The notes: generated by a model not told the origin, from the letters alone. Shown: positions 1-9,066, counted from the first letter of the stretch. The stretch is 64,000 bases of DNA from Pseudonocardia lacus (GCF_018531445.1 NZ_JAHDTH010000015.1:1-64000); one strand, 5' to 3'. Numbers and translations: made by a program.

Positions 1-566
1 GGCTGCTCGCCGTCGCGCTGGCCCTCGCCGCCCTCGTGCTGGCCCTCTCCCCCGCCGAGCACGCCGCCACGGTGCCCGTGGTGGTCGCCGCGGCCGACGT
101 CCCGGTGGGCCGACTCACCCCCGCCGATCTCGTCGTGCGCGAGTGGCCGGCCGAACTGGTGCCCGAGGGCGTCGCGCACGACGTCCCGGACCTGGACGGC
201 CGGTCGCTGGTCGCCGCCGCCCGCGCCGGCGAGCCCATCACCGACGCCCGGCTGGTCGGCGCCGCCCAGGAGACCGACCCGGGCACGGCCGTCGTCCCGG
301 TCCGGCTCGCCGACCCGGCCGTGGCCGCCGTGCTCGCCCCGGGCAGCCGCGTCGACGTGGTGACCGCGGGCGAGCGACCCGACCAGCCGGTCGTGCTCAC
401 CTCCGACGCCACGGTCCGGGCCGTGCTCGACCCCGCGGCGGCGGCGCGCGCCGGTCCCGGCTCGGGCTCCGGCGCACTGCTGGTGTTGATCTCCATGCCG
501 AGGTCGGCCGCCGGGCGGGTTGCCGCCATGTCGCTAAGCGGCGCACTCGCCGTTACGCTCCGCTGA
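1..566 (+). CDS. SAF-domain protein (CpaB/RcpC-like), 3' part
   Basis: The reading frame is open from the left edge, so the true start lies upstream. The first visible residues form a hydrophobic Leu/Ala/Val stretch that looks like the end of a signal anchor. It is followed by a SAF-type domain: PVVVAAADVPVGRLTPADLV, then a conserved-looking GRSLVAAARAGEPITDARLV segment. The C-terminal half resembles the CpaB/RcpC region of Flp pilus assembly proteins. In actinobacteria such proteins are often found next to mscL without a complete pilus locus, so a pilus role is uncertain. The stop is one base before the mscL start, which suggests co-transcription. Confidence 0.7.
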   Translation, partial: LLAVALALAALVLALSPAEHAATVPVVVAAADVPVGRLTPADLVVREWPAELVPEGVAHDVPDLDGRSLVAAARAGEPITDARLVGAAQETDPGTAVVPVRLADPAVAAVLAPGSRVDVVTAGERPDQPVVLTSDATVRAVLDPAAAARAGPGSGSGALLVLISMPRSAAGRVAAMSLSGALAVTLR

Positions 567-567
567 C

Positions 568-984
568 ATGATCAAAGGGTTCAAGGACTTCCTGCTCCGC
601 GGCAACGTCATCGACCTCGCGGTGGCGGTGGTCATCGGCACGGCGTTCACGACCATCGTGACCGCCTTCACGTCCAGCATCATCGAACCCCTGATCAACG
701 CGATCACGCCCCCGGAGAGCCCCGGGCTCGGGTTCTCGATCATCTCCGGCAAGGACACCACCTACATCGACTTCGCCGCGGTGATCACGGCCGCGATCAA
801 CTTCCTGATCGTCGCCGCGGTCGTCTACTTCGTGATCGTGCTGCCGATGAACCTGATCAAGGAGCGGCGCAAGCGCGGCGAGGAGGCCGGCCCGCCCGAG
901 CCCACCGAGATCGAGCTGCTGGTGCAGATCCGCGACCTGCTGGCCGACGGGGCGCCGACGGCCAAGCCCGAAGACCACCGCTGA
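568..984 (+). CDS. mscL: Large-conductance mechanosensitive channel MscL
   Basis: This 138-residue protein has the usual MscL length and layout. The N-terminal amphipathic segment MIKGFKDFLLRGNVIDLAVA leads into TM1 (about residues 15-45), then an extracellular loop with GKDTTYIDF, TM2 (about 70-95, AAVITAAINFLIVAAVVYF) and a charged cytoplasmic helix with KERRKRGEE. The family forms a homopentameric membrane pore that opens under membrane tension and releases solutes on hypo-osmotic shock. ATG lies one base after the upstream stop. Synteny with moaB and mprAB matches mycobacterial genomes. Confidence 0.96.
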   Translation: MIKGFKDFLLRGNVIDLAVAVVIGTAFTTIVTAFTSSIIEPLINAITPPESPGLGFSIISGKDTTYIDFAAVITAAINFLIVAAVVYFVIVLPMNLIKERRKRGEEAGPPEPTEIELLVQIRDLLADGAPTAKPEDHR

Positions 985-1038
985 CCACCGCTGACGCTGG
1001 TCGCACGGCGCCTGCCGCCCACCACGGCGGCGCCCGGT

Positions 1039-1227
1039 CTACCGGTCGCGGTCGTGGTGGGGCGGGCGGTCGGCCAGCAGGTCCTCGTCCGCGCTGCGCT
1101 CCGCGACCGCGTCGCGGTCGTCGCGCTCGTCCGCGGTGGTCGCCGGCAGGACGTCGCCGAAGACCTCGGCGAGCCGCCGGCGCTGCTCCTCGGTCAGCGG
1201 CGGGCGCGGGGGCGGCTCGGCCGGCAC
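1039..1227 (-). CDS. Small charged hypothetical protein, coupled to moaB
   Basis: A 62-residue, Pro/Arg/Asp-rich ORF with no recognised domain. It contains a short predicted helix (LTEEQRRRLAEVFGDVLP) and a polar, His/Asp-rich tail. The GTG start shares its first base with the last base of the moaB stop (TAGTG), so translation is probably coupled to moaB. Length and composition give only moderate support. The start/stop overlap and the E-E-Q-R-R-x-L-A-E-V-F-G helix are the main reasons to keep it. Confidence 0.5.
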   Translation of the reverse strand: MPAEPPPRPPLTEEQRRRLAEVFGDVLPATTADERDDRDAVAERSADEDLLADRPPHHDRDR

Positions 1228-1721
1228 TAGTCGAGCCCGGACAGCTCGCTGATGACGTGGGCGACGAGCGGGGTCAGCGTGGCCATGCCGTCGCGGACGG
1301 CGGCGCGGGAGTTGGCCAGGTTGACCACCAGCGTGCTGCCGGAGACCCCGACCAGGCCGCGGGACAGGCCGGCGTCGACGGCACCGGCCGCCAACCCGGA
1401 GGCCCGGATCGCCTCGGCGATGCCGGGGATCGGGCGGTCGAGCACGCCTGCGGTGGCGTCGGCGGTGACGTCGCGCGGGGAGACGCCGGTGCCGCCGACC
1501 GTCACCACCAGGTCGACGCCGCCGATCACCGCGGTGTTGAGCGCGTTGCGGATGGCCACCGGGTCGCCGGGCACGACGACGACGGCGTCCACCACGAGCC
1601 TGGCCTCCTCGAGCAGCTCACGGACCAGCGGGCCGATCGTGTCCACGTGCTCGCCGTGGCTCACGCGGTCATCCACGATGACCACGAGCGCACGACCGAT
1701 CTGGGGAGGAGCCATCTCCAT
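1227..1721 (-). CDS. moaB: MoaB/MogA-type molybdopterin-binding protein
   Basis: The 164-residue protein is a single MoCF/MPT-binding domain. It carries a VVIVDDRVSHGEHVDTIGPLV N-terminal strand-helix and the diagnostic GGTGVSPRDVT motif near residue 90, and ends with a SGSTLVVNLA loop typical of the fold. The family adenylylates or binds molybdopterin during molybdenum cofactor synthesis; MoaB2-type paralogues in actinobacteria are of less certain activity. ATG at 1721 (or a second ATG at 1715) is preferred over a longer frame because GGAGGA lies just inside that region and homology begins with RALVVIVDD. The order mscL-moaB-mprAB is seen in Mycobacterium as Rv0985c-Rv0984-Rv0981/0982. Confidence 0.88.
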   Translation of the reverse strand: MEMAPPQIGRALVVIVDDRVSHGEHVDTIGPLVRELLEEARLVVDAVVVVPGDPVAIRNALNTAVIGGVDLVVTVGGTGVSPRDVTADATAGVLDRPIPGIAEAIRASGLAAGAVDAGLSRGLVGVSGSTLVVNLANSRAAVRDGMATLTPLVAHVISELSGLD

Positions 1722-1819
1722 GCGTGCACCGTAGCGGGGCGGGGGTCGGGCGATCAGCACCGCCCACACCGCGGCCGCGATCGGCTACCCACCCGCGGCG
1801 ACGGTGCCGTCGCCGCGGT

Positions 1820-2854
1820 TCAGCCGTCGGTCGCCGGGGCAAGCGGCAGGCGCACCTCGAAGCGGCACCCCGGCCCGGTGTTGCGCACGCGGATCTCCCC
1901 CTGGTGGGCCTGCACCAGGCCGCGGGCGATGGCCAGGCCGAGCCCGCCGCGGGAGGCGTCGCCGGGGGTGCGGGGGCCGGCGCCGCGGAACGCGACGTCG
2001 AAGACGCGGTCGAGGTCCTCGTCGGGGATGCCGCCGCAGCCGTCGTCGACGCGCAGCCAGGCTCGCTCGTGGCCGCTGTCGTCGCGCCCGGTCCCGGCCG
2101 CCACGACCACGGCGCCGTCCGGGGGCGTGTGCCGGATGGCGTTGGAGAGGAGGTTGCGCACGACCCGGGCCAGCTCGGGGTCGCTGCCGCGCACCACCGG
2201 CCACGGGTCGGTCCCGGCCGCGCGCACGTGCACCCCCTTGCGGGCCGCGACCGCGTGCTCGGCGGCGACGGCCTCGCTCACCACCTCGTGCAGCGGCACG
2301 TCCGACAGCGTCAGCCGCAGCGCGCCGGAGGTGATGCGGGAGAGCTGGAAGAGGTCCTCGACCATCGTGGTCAGCCGCTCGGTCTCGGTCCGGATGCGCA
2401 GCGCGTAGGTGGTCACCTCGTCGGGCCGCTCGACGACGCCGTCGGCGAGCGCCTCGCTCATGGCCCGGATGCCGGCCAGCGGCGTGCGCAGGTCGTGGCT
2501 CATCCAGGCGACCAGCTCGCGGCGCGACCGCTCGGCGACCAGCTCGGCCTCGCGGGCCTCGTGCAGCCACATGACGTCGCGGGCGATGCCGCGCCCGAGC
2601 AGCAGCGCGGCCGGCACGGTCACCGCGGCGACCACCGCCCCGACCCCGACGACGGTCAGCAGCGCCGGGGTGAACATGAACCCGCTGGTGCCGACCACCC
2701 CGGCCAGCGTGGCGACCACCGGCACCAGCACCAGCACGGTGGTCGCCGCGGTGATCGAGCGCCGGCGCATCCGGTGCAGCAGCCACGCGCCCAGCAGTGC
2801 CACCGGCAGCGACGAGGCGAGCGCCACCGGGACCGCGGCCAGCAGCTGGTCCAT
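1820..2854 (-). CDS. Sensor histidine kinase
   Basis: A 344-residue membrane kinase. The N-terminus holds three to four hydrophobic helices (about residues 8-27, 35-55 and 62-88) with almost no extracellular loop, so it probably senses within the membrane. It lacks an obvious HAMP. The H-box [11 protein letters not shown] places the phosphoacceptor at His120. N-box [13 protein letters not shown]1 VDDGCGGIP and G2 [11 protein letters not shown] follow, all intact. It is transcribed 12 bp downstream of the response regulator gene at 2867-3592 and forms a pair with it. The stimulus cannot be read from the sequence. Confidence 0.93.
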   Translation of the reverse strand: MDQLLAAVPVALASSLPVALLGAWLLHRMRRRSITAATTVLVLVPVVATLAGVVGTSGFMFTPALLTVVGVGAVVAAVTVPAALLLGRGIARDVMWLHEAREAELVAERSRRELVAWMSHDLRTPLAGIRAMSEALADGVVERPDEVTTYALRIRTETERLTTMVEDLFQLSRITSGALRLTLSDVPLHEVVSEAVAAEHAVAARKGVHVRAAGTDPWPVVRGSDPELARVVRNLLSNAIRHTPPDGAVVVAAGTGRDDSGHERAWLRVDDGCGGIPDEDLDRVFDVAFRGAGPRTPGDASRGGLGLAIARGLVQAHQGEIRVRNTGPGCRFEVRLPLAPATDG

Positions 2855-2866
2855 CCGCGCGCCGGC

Positions 2867-3592
2867 TCAGGCGGCCGGGTCGGGCCGCGGCCCGGCGACG
2901 CCGTCGTAGCGGTAGCCCACGCCCCAGACCGTCGCGATGCGCCGGGGCGCGCGCGGGTCCGGCTCGACCTTCTCGCGCAGCCGCCGCACGTGCACGGTGA
3001 CGGTCGACTGGTCGCCGAAGTCCCAGCCCCACACCCGCTCCAGCAGCTCGGCCCGGCTGAAAACCTGCCCCGGCCGGCGCACCAGGAAGGCCAGCAGGTC
3101 GAACTCGCGGGCGGTGAGCGGCAGCGGAGCACCGGCGAGGTGGGCCCGTCGACCGGGGACGTCCACGGTGAGGTCGCCGTCGTGCACGGGTCCGTGGTCG
3201 GCGTCGCGCGCCGGCAACTCGCGGGCGCGGCGCAACACCGAGGCCACCCGCAGCACCAGCTCGCGGGGGCTGAACGGCTTGGTGACGTAGTCGTCGGCGC
3301 CGAGCTCGAGGCCCAGCACGCGGTCCTCCTCCTCGCCCAGCGCGGTGAGCATGACGATCGGCACGCCGGCGGCGTCGCGGCGCAGCCTGCGGCAGACCTC
3401 CAGCCCGCCGAGACGGGGCAGCATCAGGTCGAGCACGACGACGTCGGGAGCCTTCTCGGCGACGGTGCGCAGGGCGTGCTCGCCGTCGCCGGAGAGCAGG
3501 ACGCGGTAGCCGGCCCGGTCGAGGTAGCGGTGCACGACGTCGCGGACGGTCACGTCGTCGTCGACGACCAGCGCCAGCGGCCGGTCGGTCAT
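2867..3592 (-). CDS. OmpR/PhoB-family response regulator
   Basis: This 241-residue regulator has a receiver domain with the acidic pair DDD at residues 11-13, phosphoacceptor Asp55 (VVLDLMLPR), Thr in the MLTA motif and Lys105 (YVTKPF). A winged-helix DNA-binding domain follows, with LTAREFDLLAFLVRRPGQVFSR and the C-terminal WGVGYRYDG signature. ATG at 3592 is chosen because homology begins with TDRPLALVVDDD; the longer upstream frame is low-complexity. It heads a two-gene operon with the histidine kinase at 1820-2854. This pair lies between moaB and mprAB, where mycobacteria carry pepD. Confidence 0.93.
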   Translation of the reverse strand: MTDRPLALVVDDDVTVRDVVHRYLDRAGYRVLLSGDGEHALRTVAEKAPDVVVLDLMLPRLGGLEVCRRLRRDAAGVPIVMLTALGEEEDRVLGLELGADDYVTKPFSPRELVLRVASVLRRARELPARDADHGPVHDGDLTVDVPGRRAHLAGAPLPLTAREFDLLAFLVRRPGQVFSRAELLERVWGWDFGDQSTVTVHVRRLREKVEPDPRAPRRIATVWGVGYRYDGVAGPRPDPAA

Positions 3593-4199
3593 CGGGCACC
3601 CACGCCGCGAGGGTAGCCGCGCAGGATCCCGTCGCCGGAGGGCCGCAGCGCCCCGTAAGCGATCGGTAAGACCCGGGCCGATGGGCCCGTCGTCACGCTG
3701 CGCAACCGGTTGTAGGCCGAACGAGGACAAGGCCGCGCCGACGTCGGGGAGGGGTCCTTCGTCGGCGCGGCCACCTTGTCTCCCGGCAGAGGGGCACCAC
3801 GGCCGGGACAACACCACGACACCAGACGACTACCCACCGCGTCAACCTCGGCGGGCATCAACGACACGAATACTGCTCGCGACGCGCGCCGACACGCCGC
3901 AGGACCGTTCGCGGCGGGCACCTGCGCCGACCGGGCCATCGTATCGAACCTGGCCAGGTCAGCCCAGGACACGACGGCGTGTCGCGCGATCGAGTGAAGC
4001 GCCACGGCCCGTCGAAGCGTTACACGGACGTGGACCCGCGCGGCGCCCAAGATCATTGGGGTGAGCCCTCGCATAGACCGTTCAGCCTCAGCAACGCAGG
4101 GCCGCACAGCCCTACCCAGAATCCACCCGTCCGAGCGACCGATGTCCGTCCACATGGGACGCATTCGCGCCGATCGCAGTCACGCGGAGTGACCACCTC
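3593..4199. other. 607-bp intergenic region without a supported gene
   Basis: Several open frames cross this stretch on both strands, but their translations are Arg/Pro/Ala-rich and show no domain, consistent start or SD. It contains the perfect inverted repeat at 3731-3772 and a small CCAA-GATCA-TTGG palindrome near 4048-4060. It must hold the promoter of the response regulator at 2867-3592 and the terminator of mprB. Confidence 0.6.
3731..3772. repeat. Perfect 13-bp inverted repeat with 16-nt loop
   Basis: GGCCGCGCCGACG at 3731-3743 is repeated in inverse at 3760-3772. The loop contains GGGGAGGGGTCC. There is no T-run on either side. It lies about 140 bp upstream of the response-regulator start, so it could be a terminator for mprAB transcription, a leader structure or an operator. 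The arms are seen directly; the function is not. Confidence 0.6.
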
Positions 4200-5699
4200 T
4201 CAGTCGCCCTCGTACCCGGCGGGGCGGCGCCCCGGGAGCCGCATCACGAGCAGCGCCCCGCCCTCGGGGGCCCGGTCGGCCCAGACCGCCCCGCCGTGGC
4301 GCAGGGCCACCTGCCGGACGATGGCCAGTCCCAGCCCCGAACCGGGCATCGTGCGCGAGGTGTCGGCGCGGTAGAAGCGGTCGAACACGTGCGGTAGGTC
4401 GGCCTCGGCGATACCCGGACCGGAGTCGGCCACCTCCAGGACCACCGACCAGTCGTCGAGCTGGCGCATCCGCAGCCGCACCCGGCCCTGCGGCGGACTC
4501 CACTTGGCCGCGTTGTCCAGCAGGTTGAGCACCGCCCGCTCCAGCGCGGTCGAGTCGCCCATCAGCACCCACGGCACCAGCTCGGGCTCGAACACGACGT
4601 CCCCGGCCCTGCGCCGGGCCCGTTCCAGCGCCCGCAGGACCACGTCGGTGAGCTCCACGGGCTCGTGCACGCGCTGCGGCGCGTCCTCGCGGGCCAGCTC
4701 GACCAGGTCGCCCACCAGCGTGGACAGCTCCGCGACCTGGGCCTGCACGTCGTCGAGGATCTCGGCGCGGTCGGACTCGGGCAGCGCGGGCGCCCCCGGC
4801 CTGCTCGCCGCGGCCAGCAGCTCCAGGTTGGTGCGCATGGAGGTCAGCGGGGTGCGCAGCTCATGGCCGGCGTCGGCGACCAGCCGGCGCTGCTGGTCCT
4901 GGGAGGCGGCCAGCGCGTCGAGCATCTCGTTGAAGCTGCGCGTCAGCCGGGCCAGCTCGTCGGAGCCGTCGACCGGGATCTGGCGCAGGTCGCCGGTGAC
5001 CGCGATCCGCTCCGCCGCCGCGGTCAGCCGGTCGACCGGGCGCAGCCCGGCGCGGGCGACCGCCATGCCGGCCAGGCCGGCCAGCACGACGCCGATGGCG
5101 CCGACGACCGGCAGCGCCACGCCGAGCCCGGTCAGCATCTGCTGGGTCGGCCCCAGCTTCTGGGCGATCACCAGCGCCCGGCCCGGGCCCGCCCCCACCG
5201 CGACCACCCGGTACTGCACGCGGTCGAGCTCGGCGGTCCGCACCGAGTACGTCTCCAGCCCGACCGCGACCTCCAGCTCCTGCTCGTCCAGCGGCGGCGC
5301 GGAGGCCTGCCGCTGGGCCGAGCTGGCCCGGCCGTCGGCGTGCAGCAGCGCGAGCCGGATGTCGCCGGCGCCCAGCACCTCGGTCGGGAGGGTCGCCAGC
5401 AGGGTGGGGTTGGCCAGCTCGCTCTGCGCGGCCGCCTGCGCCCGCTGCAGGAGGTTGGCGTCGAGGCTCTGCATGACGTTGAGCCGCACGGTGATGAACG
5501 CGGCCACCGACACCAGCACGACGACGAGCGCGGCCACCAGCGCCGCCAGGATCGCGATGCGCGAGCGCAGCGAGAAGTTGTCGAGCACCTCGATGCGCGC
5601 GACGGAGCCGTCGGAGCGCAGCCGCGGCACGGCCACCGGCACGGTCGGCCGGTCGGCCGCGGGGCCGGGGGCCTCCCGCGCGGCGCGACCGGGCCTCAC
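4200..5699 (-). CDS. mprB: Sensor kinase MprB
   Basis: A 499-residue envelope-stress kinase with the MprB architecture: TM1 at about residues 47-70, an extracytoplasmic domain to about 187, TM2 at 188-212, HAMP at about 213-265, and H-box [10 protein letters not shown] with His279. The catalytic domain has [20 protein letters not shown] and GSGLGLAIV. In mycobacteria MprB responds to surfactant and envelope stress and phosphorylates MprA. The GTG start at 5699 overlaps the mprA stop by four bases (GTGA), indicating translational coupling. A later start, near [15 protein letters not shown], is possible because the first 35 residues are low-complexity. Confidence 0.92.
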   Translation of the reverse strand: MRPGRAAREAPGPAADRPTVPVAVPRLRSDGSVARIEVLDNFSLRSRIAILAALVAALVVVLVSVAAFITVRLNVMQSLDANLLQRAQAAAQSELANPTLLATLPTEVLGAGDIRLALLHADGRASSAQRQASAPPLDEQELEVAVGLETYSVRTAELDRVQYRVVAVGAGPGRALVIAQKLGPTQQMLTGLGVALPVVGAIGVVLAGLAGMAVARAGLRPVDRLTAAAERIAVTGDLRQIPVDGSDELARLTRSFNEMLDALAASQDQQRRLVADAGHELRTPLTSMRTNLELLAAASRPGAPALPESDRAEILDDVQAQVAELSTLVGDLVELAREDAPQRVHEPVELTDVVLRALERARRRAGDVVFEPELVPWVLMGDSTALERAVLNLLDNAAKWSPPQGRVRLRMRQLDDWSVVLEVADSGPGIAEADLPHVFDRFYRADTSRTMPGSGLGLAIVRQVALRHGGAVWADRAPEGGALLVMRLPGRRPAGYEGD

Positions 5700-6394
5700 G
5701 GCGGCGTGTCGCGCAGCACGTAGCCGACGCCGCGCACGGTGTGGATCAGCCGCGGCTCGCCGTCGGCCTCGGTCTTGCGGCGCAGGTAGCCGATGTAGAC
5801 CTCCAGCGCGTTGCCGGTGGTCGGGAAGTCGTAGCCCCAGACCTGCTCGAGGATCTGCGCGCGGGACAGCACCCGGCGCGGGTTGGTCAGCAGCAGCTCC
5901 AGCAGGGAGAACTCGGTGCGGGTGAGGCTGATGCCGCGCTCGCCCCTGCGGACCTCGCGGGTGTCGGGGTCGAGGCTGAGGTCGCCGAACCGCAGCGTGC
6001 GGTCCTGCCCGGCCGAGGCGGCGATGTCGTCGGGCGTGCGCCTGCGCAGCAGCGCCCGCAGCCGGGCCAGCAGCTCCTCCAGGGCGAACGGCTTGGGCAG
6101 GTAGTCGTCGGCTCCGGCGTCCAGCCCGGCGACCCGGTCGGACACCGCGTCGCGCGCGGTGAGCACCAGGATGGGGAGGTCGTCGCCGCTGCCGCGCAGG
6201 CGCCGGCAGACCTCCAGGCCGTCGAGCCGGGGCATCATGACGTCCAGGACCACCGCGTCCGGGCGCTGGGCGCCGATGGCGTCGAGGGCCGCGACGCCGT
6301 CGTTGGCGAGCTCGACCTGGTAGCCGTTGAAGGCGAGGGAGCGGCGCAACGAGTCGCGGACGGCCCGATCGTCGTCGACCACGAGAATGCGCAT
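5696..6394 (-). CDS. mprA: Response regulator MprA
   Basis: The 232-residue protein matches mycobacterial MprA along its length. It has [20 protein letters not shown] at the N-terminus, phosphoacceptor Asp51 ([20 protein letters not shown]), Lys101 in YLPKPF, and a winged-helix domain ending in [19 protein letters not shown]. MprA controls envelope-stress genes and its own operon in Mycobacterium. Direct CTGAGA repeats upstream (6417-6433) fit the repeat-type MprA site and suggest autoregulation. The protease gene pepD, which follows mprAB in M. tuberculosis, is absent here. Confidence 0.96.
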   Translation of the reverse strand: MRILVVDDDRAVRDSLRRSLAFNGYQVELANDGVAALDAIGAQRPDAVVLDVMMPRLDGLEVCRRLRGSGDDLPILVLTARDAVSDRVAGLDAGADDYLPKPFALEELLARLRALLRRRTPDDIAASAGQDRTLRFGDLSLDPDTREVRRGERGISLTRTEFSLLELLLTNPRRVLSRAQILEQVWGYDFPTTGNALEVYIGYLRRKTEADGEPRLIHTVRGVGYVLRDTPP

Positions 6395-6416
6395 GCGGTC
6401 AGTGTGAACCCGGCGT

Positions 6417-6433
6417 CTGAGACATGCCTGAGA
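6417..6433 (-). promoter_or_regulatory. Candidate MprA-box (direct CTGAGA repeats)
   Basis: CTGAGA occurs at 6417-6422 and again at 6428-6433, an 11-bp period. On the mprA strand this reads as TCTCAGGC and TCTCAGAC direct repeats 23-40 bp upstream of the ATG. MprA is known to bind loosely conserved 8-bp direct repeats and to autoregulate; assignment here is an inference from position and repeat design. Confidence 0.5.
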
Positions 6434-6484
6434 GGCTGCTGTGCGGAGGGTTCGATCACGGGCGCCCGGCCCGGCGGGGGCCGC

Positions 6485-7285
6485 TCAGCGCCGGGTGCGG
6501 CGGACGAACGCAGTGGTCGCGAAGGCGTAGCCGACGACGAGCAGTCCCGCGCACCAGAGCAGGCCGATCCAGCCGCTGGACCCGATCGGGGTGCCGATGA
6601 GCAGGCCGCGCACGGCCTCGACGACCGGGGTGATCGGCTGGTTCTCCCCGATCGCCCGCAGCACCGCGGGCATGCTGCTGGTCGGGACGAACGCGCTGCT
6701 CAGGTAGGGCAGGAACAGCATGAAGAAGCCGAACAGGCTCGCCGACTCGACCGTCCGAGCCAGCGCGCCGACCCCGGCGGCCAGCCAGGACAGCGCCAGC
6801 ACGTAGAGCAGCAGCAGGCCGGCCGCGAGCAGCCAGTCGGCGAGCGAGCCGGTCGGGCGGAAGCCGACGGCCAGCGCGACCAGCACGACCAGCGCGGTGG
6901 ACACCGCGTTGCGGGCCACGCTGGCCACGACGTGCCCGGTGAGCACGGCGGAGCCGCGGATCGGCAGCGAGCGCAGCCGGTCGATCATGCCGGTGGTCAG
7001 GTCGTTGGTCACCGACATCGCCGTCGACGACGCGCCGTAGCCGGTGCAGAGCACCAGGATTCCTGGCACGACGTAGTTCACGTACTCGGCCGAGCCCGCG
7101 TCGATGGCGCCGCCGAAGACGAAGACGAACAGCAGCATCATCATCACCGGCAGGACAACCGAGACGATCAGCGTGTCGAGGTTGCGCCGGGTCAGCCGGA
7201 CGCTGCGGTCGATCATCGTGAGGGAGTCGGACAGACCGGCGGCGACACCGGTGTGCACGGGTCGGACGGCGGTGGACGTGGTCAT
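6485..7285 (-). CDS. ABC-2 type exporter permease (DrrB-like)
   Basis: This 266-residue permease has six hydrophobic segments in the ABC-2 order, starting with RNLDTLIVSVVLPVMMMLLF. The family hallmark region VVPGILVLCTGYGASSTAMS is followed by a cytoplasmic RLRSLPIRGSAVL segment. It resembles daunorubicin-resistance DrrB permeases. ATG at 7285 is supported by GAGGAG five bases upstream. It follows the ATPase gene with a 17-bp gap and should form the exporter with it. The divergent TetR gene at 8329 and the double operator between them suggest drug- or metabolite-induced expression. Confidence 0.93.
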   Translation of the reverse strand: MTTSTAVRPVHTGVAAGLSDSLTMIDRSVRLTRRNLDTLIVSVVLPVMMMLLFVFVFGGAIDAGSAEYVNYVVPGILVLCTGYGASSTAMSVTNDLTTGMIDRLRSLPIRGSAVLTGHVVASVARNAVSTALVVLVALAVGFRPTGSLADWLLAAGLLLLYVLALSWLAAGVGALARTVESASLFGFFMLFLPYLSSAFVPTSSMPAVLRAIGENQPITPVVEAVRGLLIGTPIGSSGWIGLLWCAGLLVVGYAFATTAFVRRTRR

Positions 7286-7302
7286 CGTCAGCTCCTCGCG
7301 GT

Positions 7303-8241
7303 TCAGGCCGGGACGCCGGCGCGGTCGGCGGGCCGGGCGGCGGTGACGGCGCGGAACACGTCGTCGAGGGTCGGGCGGTGACCGTCGGCGCGGGCCACGT
7401 CGACGCCGGCGTCGGCGAGCCCGTCGAGCACGTGGCGCAGGTGGGCGGCGCTGCCGTCGGAGGCGACGCCCAGGACGAGCCGCTCGACGTCGACGGTCCC
7501 GGTGAGCAGGGCGGCGGCCCGGTCCAGCTCGGAGCGCCGGTCGAAGTGCAGGTCGAGCCGGGAGCCGCCGACCTCGGCCTTGAGCGAGTCGGCCGTGCCC
7601 GACGCGGCGACGCGGCCGCCGTCGACGAGCACGATCCGGTCGGCGAGCCGGTCGGCCTCCTCCAGGTACTGGGTGGTCAGCAGGATGGTCGTGCCGGCGC
7701 GGACGAGCTCGGAGACCGCGCCCCACATCGTCTCCCGGCTGGTCGGGTCGAGGCCGGTGGTCGGCTCGTCCAGGAAGATCACCCGCGGGGCGCTGACCAG
7801 GCTCATCCCCAGGTCGAGCCGGCGGCGCATGCCGCCGGAGTAGGTGCGCACGCGCCGGTCCGCGGCGTCGACGAGGTCGAAGCGCTCCAGCAGCTCGTCG
7901 GCCCGGCGGCGGGCGGCGGCCCGGCCCAGGTGCATGAGCCGCCCGACCATCACCAGGTTCTCCCGGCCGGTCTGCTCCTCGTCAACGGCCGCGTACTGGC
8001 CGGTCAGGCTGATGAGCGCGCGCACCGCGGCGGCCTCGCGCCGCACGTCGTGGCCCGCGACGCGGATCTCGCCCGCGTCGGCCCGGATCAGCGTGCTGAG
8101 GATCCGCACCATGGTGGTCTTGCCGGCGCCGTTCGGGCCGAGCAGCGCGCAGACCGTGCCCTCGCGCACCGCCAGGTCGATCCCGTCGAGCACCTTCGTC
8201 GCGCCGTAGGACTTCTCGACGCCCGCCGCTTCGATGATCAC
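7303..8241 (-). CDS. ABC exporter ATP-binding protein (DrrA-like)
   Basis: A 312-residue ATPase with Walker A GPNGAGKTT, Q-loop SLTGQYAAVDEEQTG (the DrrA-type extended form), signature TYSGGMRRRLDL, Walker B VIFLDEPTTGLDP and switch TTQYLEEAD. The C-terminal region ending in TLDDVFRAVTA is typical of the DrrA family. It powers export with the downstream permease. GTG at 8241 is preferred because AAGGGGG lies five bases upstream; GTG at 8256 is also in frame but falls inside the operator. Confidence 0.94.
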   Translation of the reverse strand: MIIEAAGVEKSYGATKVLDGIDLAVREGTVCALLGPNGAGKTTMVRILSTLIRADAGEIRVAGHDVRREAAAVRALISLTGQYAAVDEEQTGRENLVMVGRLMHLGRAAARRRADELLERFDLVDAADRRVRTYSGGMRRRLDLGMSLVSAPRVIFLDEPTTGLDPTSRETMWGAVSELVRAGTTILLTTQYLEEADRLADRIVLVDGGRVAASGTADSLKAEVGGSRLDLHFDRRSELDRAAALLTGTVDVERLVLGVASDGSAAHLRHVLDGLADAGVDVARADGHRPTLDDVFRAVTAARPADRAGVPA

Positions 8242-8254
8242 AGCTACCCCCTTC

Positions 8255-8296
8255 ACTGCGTATGTCGTACGCTAGTGAGCGTACCAGCTACGCAGT
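8255..8296. promoter_or_regulatory. Double palindromic operator for the divergent TetR/exporter pair
   Basis: Two copies of GCGTA-N5-TACGC occur at 8258-8272 and 8279-8293, with centres 21 bp apart. The whole block is itself an inverted repeat: ACTGCGTA-N4-GTACGCT, centre AGTG, then the inverse arm. Its position between the exporter ATPase and the tetR gene fits a site for two TetR dimers on one DNA face that represses both directions. Binding is inferred, not shown. Confidence 0.8.
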
Positions 8297-8328
8297 TTCG
8301 TCCGGAAGGGCACTCCTAGACTGTGTCC

Positions 8329-9066
8329 ATGCCCGATCCCGTCCCCCTCCCCGACGAGATCGCCCTGCTGTGGGGACGGCGGGAGTCGGCGCGACGCGGC
8401 CCCAAGGCCATGCTGAGCGTCGACGAGATCGTGCGGGCGGCCGTCACCGTCGCCGACGCGGACGGGCTGGCCGCGGTGTCGATGGCCAAGGTCGCCGCCG
8501 AGCTGGGCAAGTCGACGATGGCGCTCTACCGGCACGTGCGCAGCAAGGACGAACTGCTGATGCTGATGGGCGACGCCGCCCTCGCGGACCCGCCCGACCT
8601 GTCCGGCATGGACTGGCGCACCGGCCTGACCACCTGGGCGCTGTCGATCCTGGCGACGCTGCACGAGCACGGCTGGTTCGCCCAGCTCCCGGTGAACGGG
8701 CCGCCGATCGGCCCCAACAACCTCGCCTGGTTCGACTCCGCGCTCGGAGCGCTGACCGACACCCCGCTCGCCGAGCTGCAGAAGGTCGGCATCGTGCAGA
8801 ACCTGATCACCTTCGTGCACGGCGAGATGCGCCTGGGCCGCGACCTGCAGCGCAGCTACGACCGCGACCCCGACCGGTTCGGGCCGGACTACGGGCGCGC
8901 GCTGGCCGAGCTGATCGACCCGGTCCGCTTCCCGGCGCTGAGCCGGGTGGTCTCCAGCGGCGCGTTCAGCGGCCCGGAGATGATCGGCCAGGACCTGGAG
9001 GAGGACTTCCGGTTCGGGCTGGAGCTCTACCTCGACGGCGTCGAGGCGTTCATGCGGCGGAGCTAA
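8329..9066 (+). CDS. TetR-family regulator (TetR_C type) of the exporter
   Basis: A 245-residue regulator. The helix-turn-helix lies at about residues 30-75 (SMAKVAAELGKSTMALYRHVRSKDEL). The C-terminal half is the TetR_C type, with the conserved-looking LTTWALSILATLHEHGW and a TFVHGEMRLGRDL helix. It is divergent from the DrrAB-like exporter and separated from it by two tandem GCGTA-N5-TACGC palindromes, so it very likely represses both. ATG at 8329 or GTG at 8323 could start translation; neither has a well-spaced SD, and a leaderless message is possible. Confidence 0.93.
   Translation: MPDPVPLPDEIALLWGRRESARRGPKAMLSVDEIVRAAVTVADADGLAAVSMAKVAAELGKSTMALYRHVRSKDELLMLMGDAALADPPDLSGMDWRTGLTTWALSILATLHEHGWFAQLPVNGPPIGPNNLAWFDSALGALTDTPLAELQKVGIVQNLITFVHGEMRLGRDLQRSYDRDPDRFGPDYGRALAELIDPVRFPALSRVVSSGAFSGPEMIGQDLEEDFRFGLELYLDGVEAFMRRS

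Noticed and set aside
1724-3616. Long plus-strand ORF of 630 codons
   Set aside because: It is the antisense shadow of the histidine kinase and response regulator genes. Its translation is low-complexity Gly/Arg/His/Ala without domains.
3589-4164. Minus-strand 191-codon ORF in the 607-bp gap
   Set aside because: No SD, domain or compositional signal; it overlaps the start of the response regulator gene.
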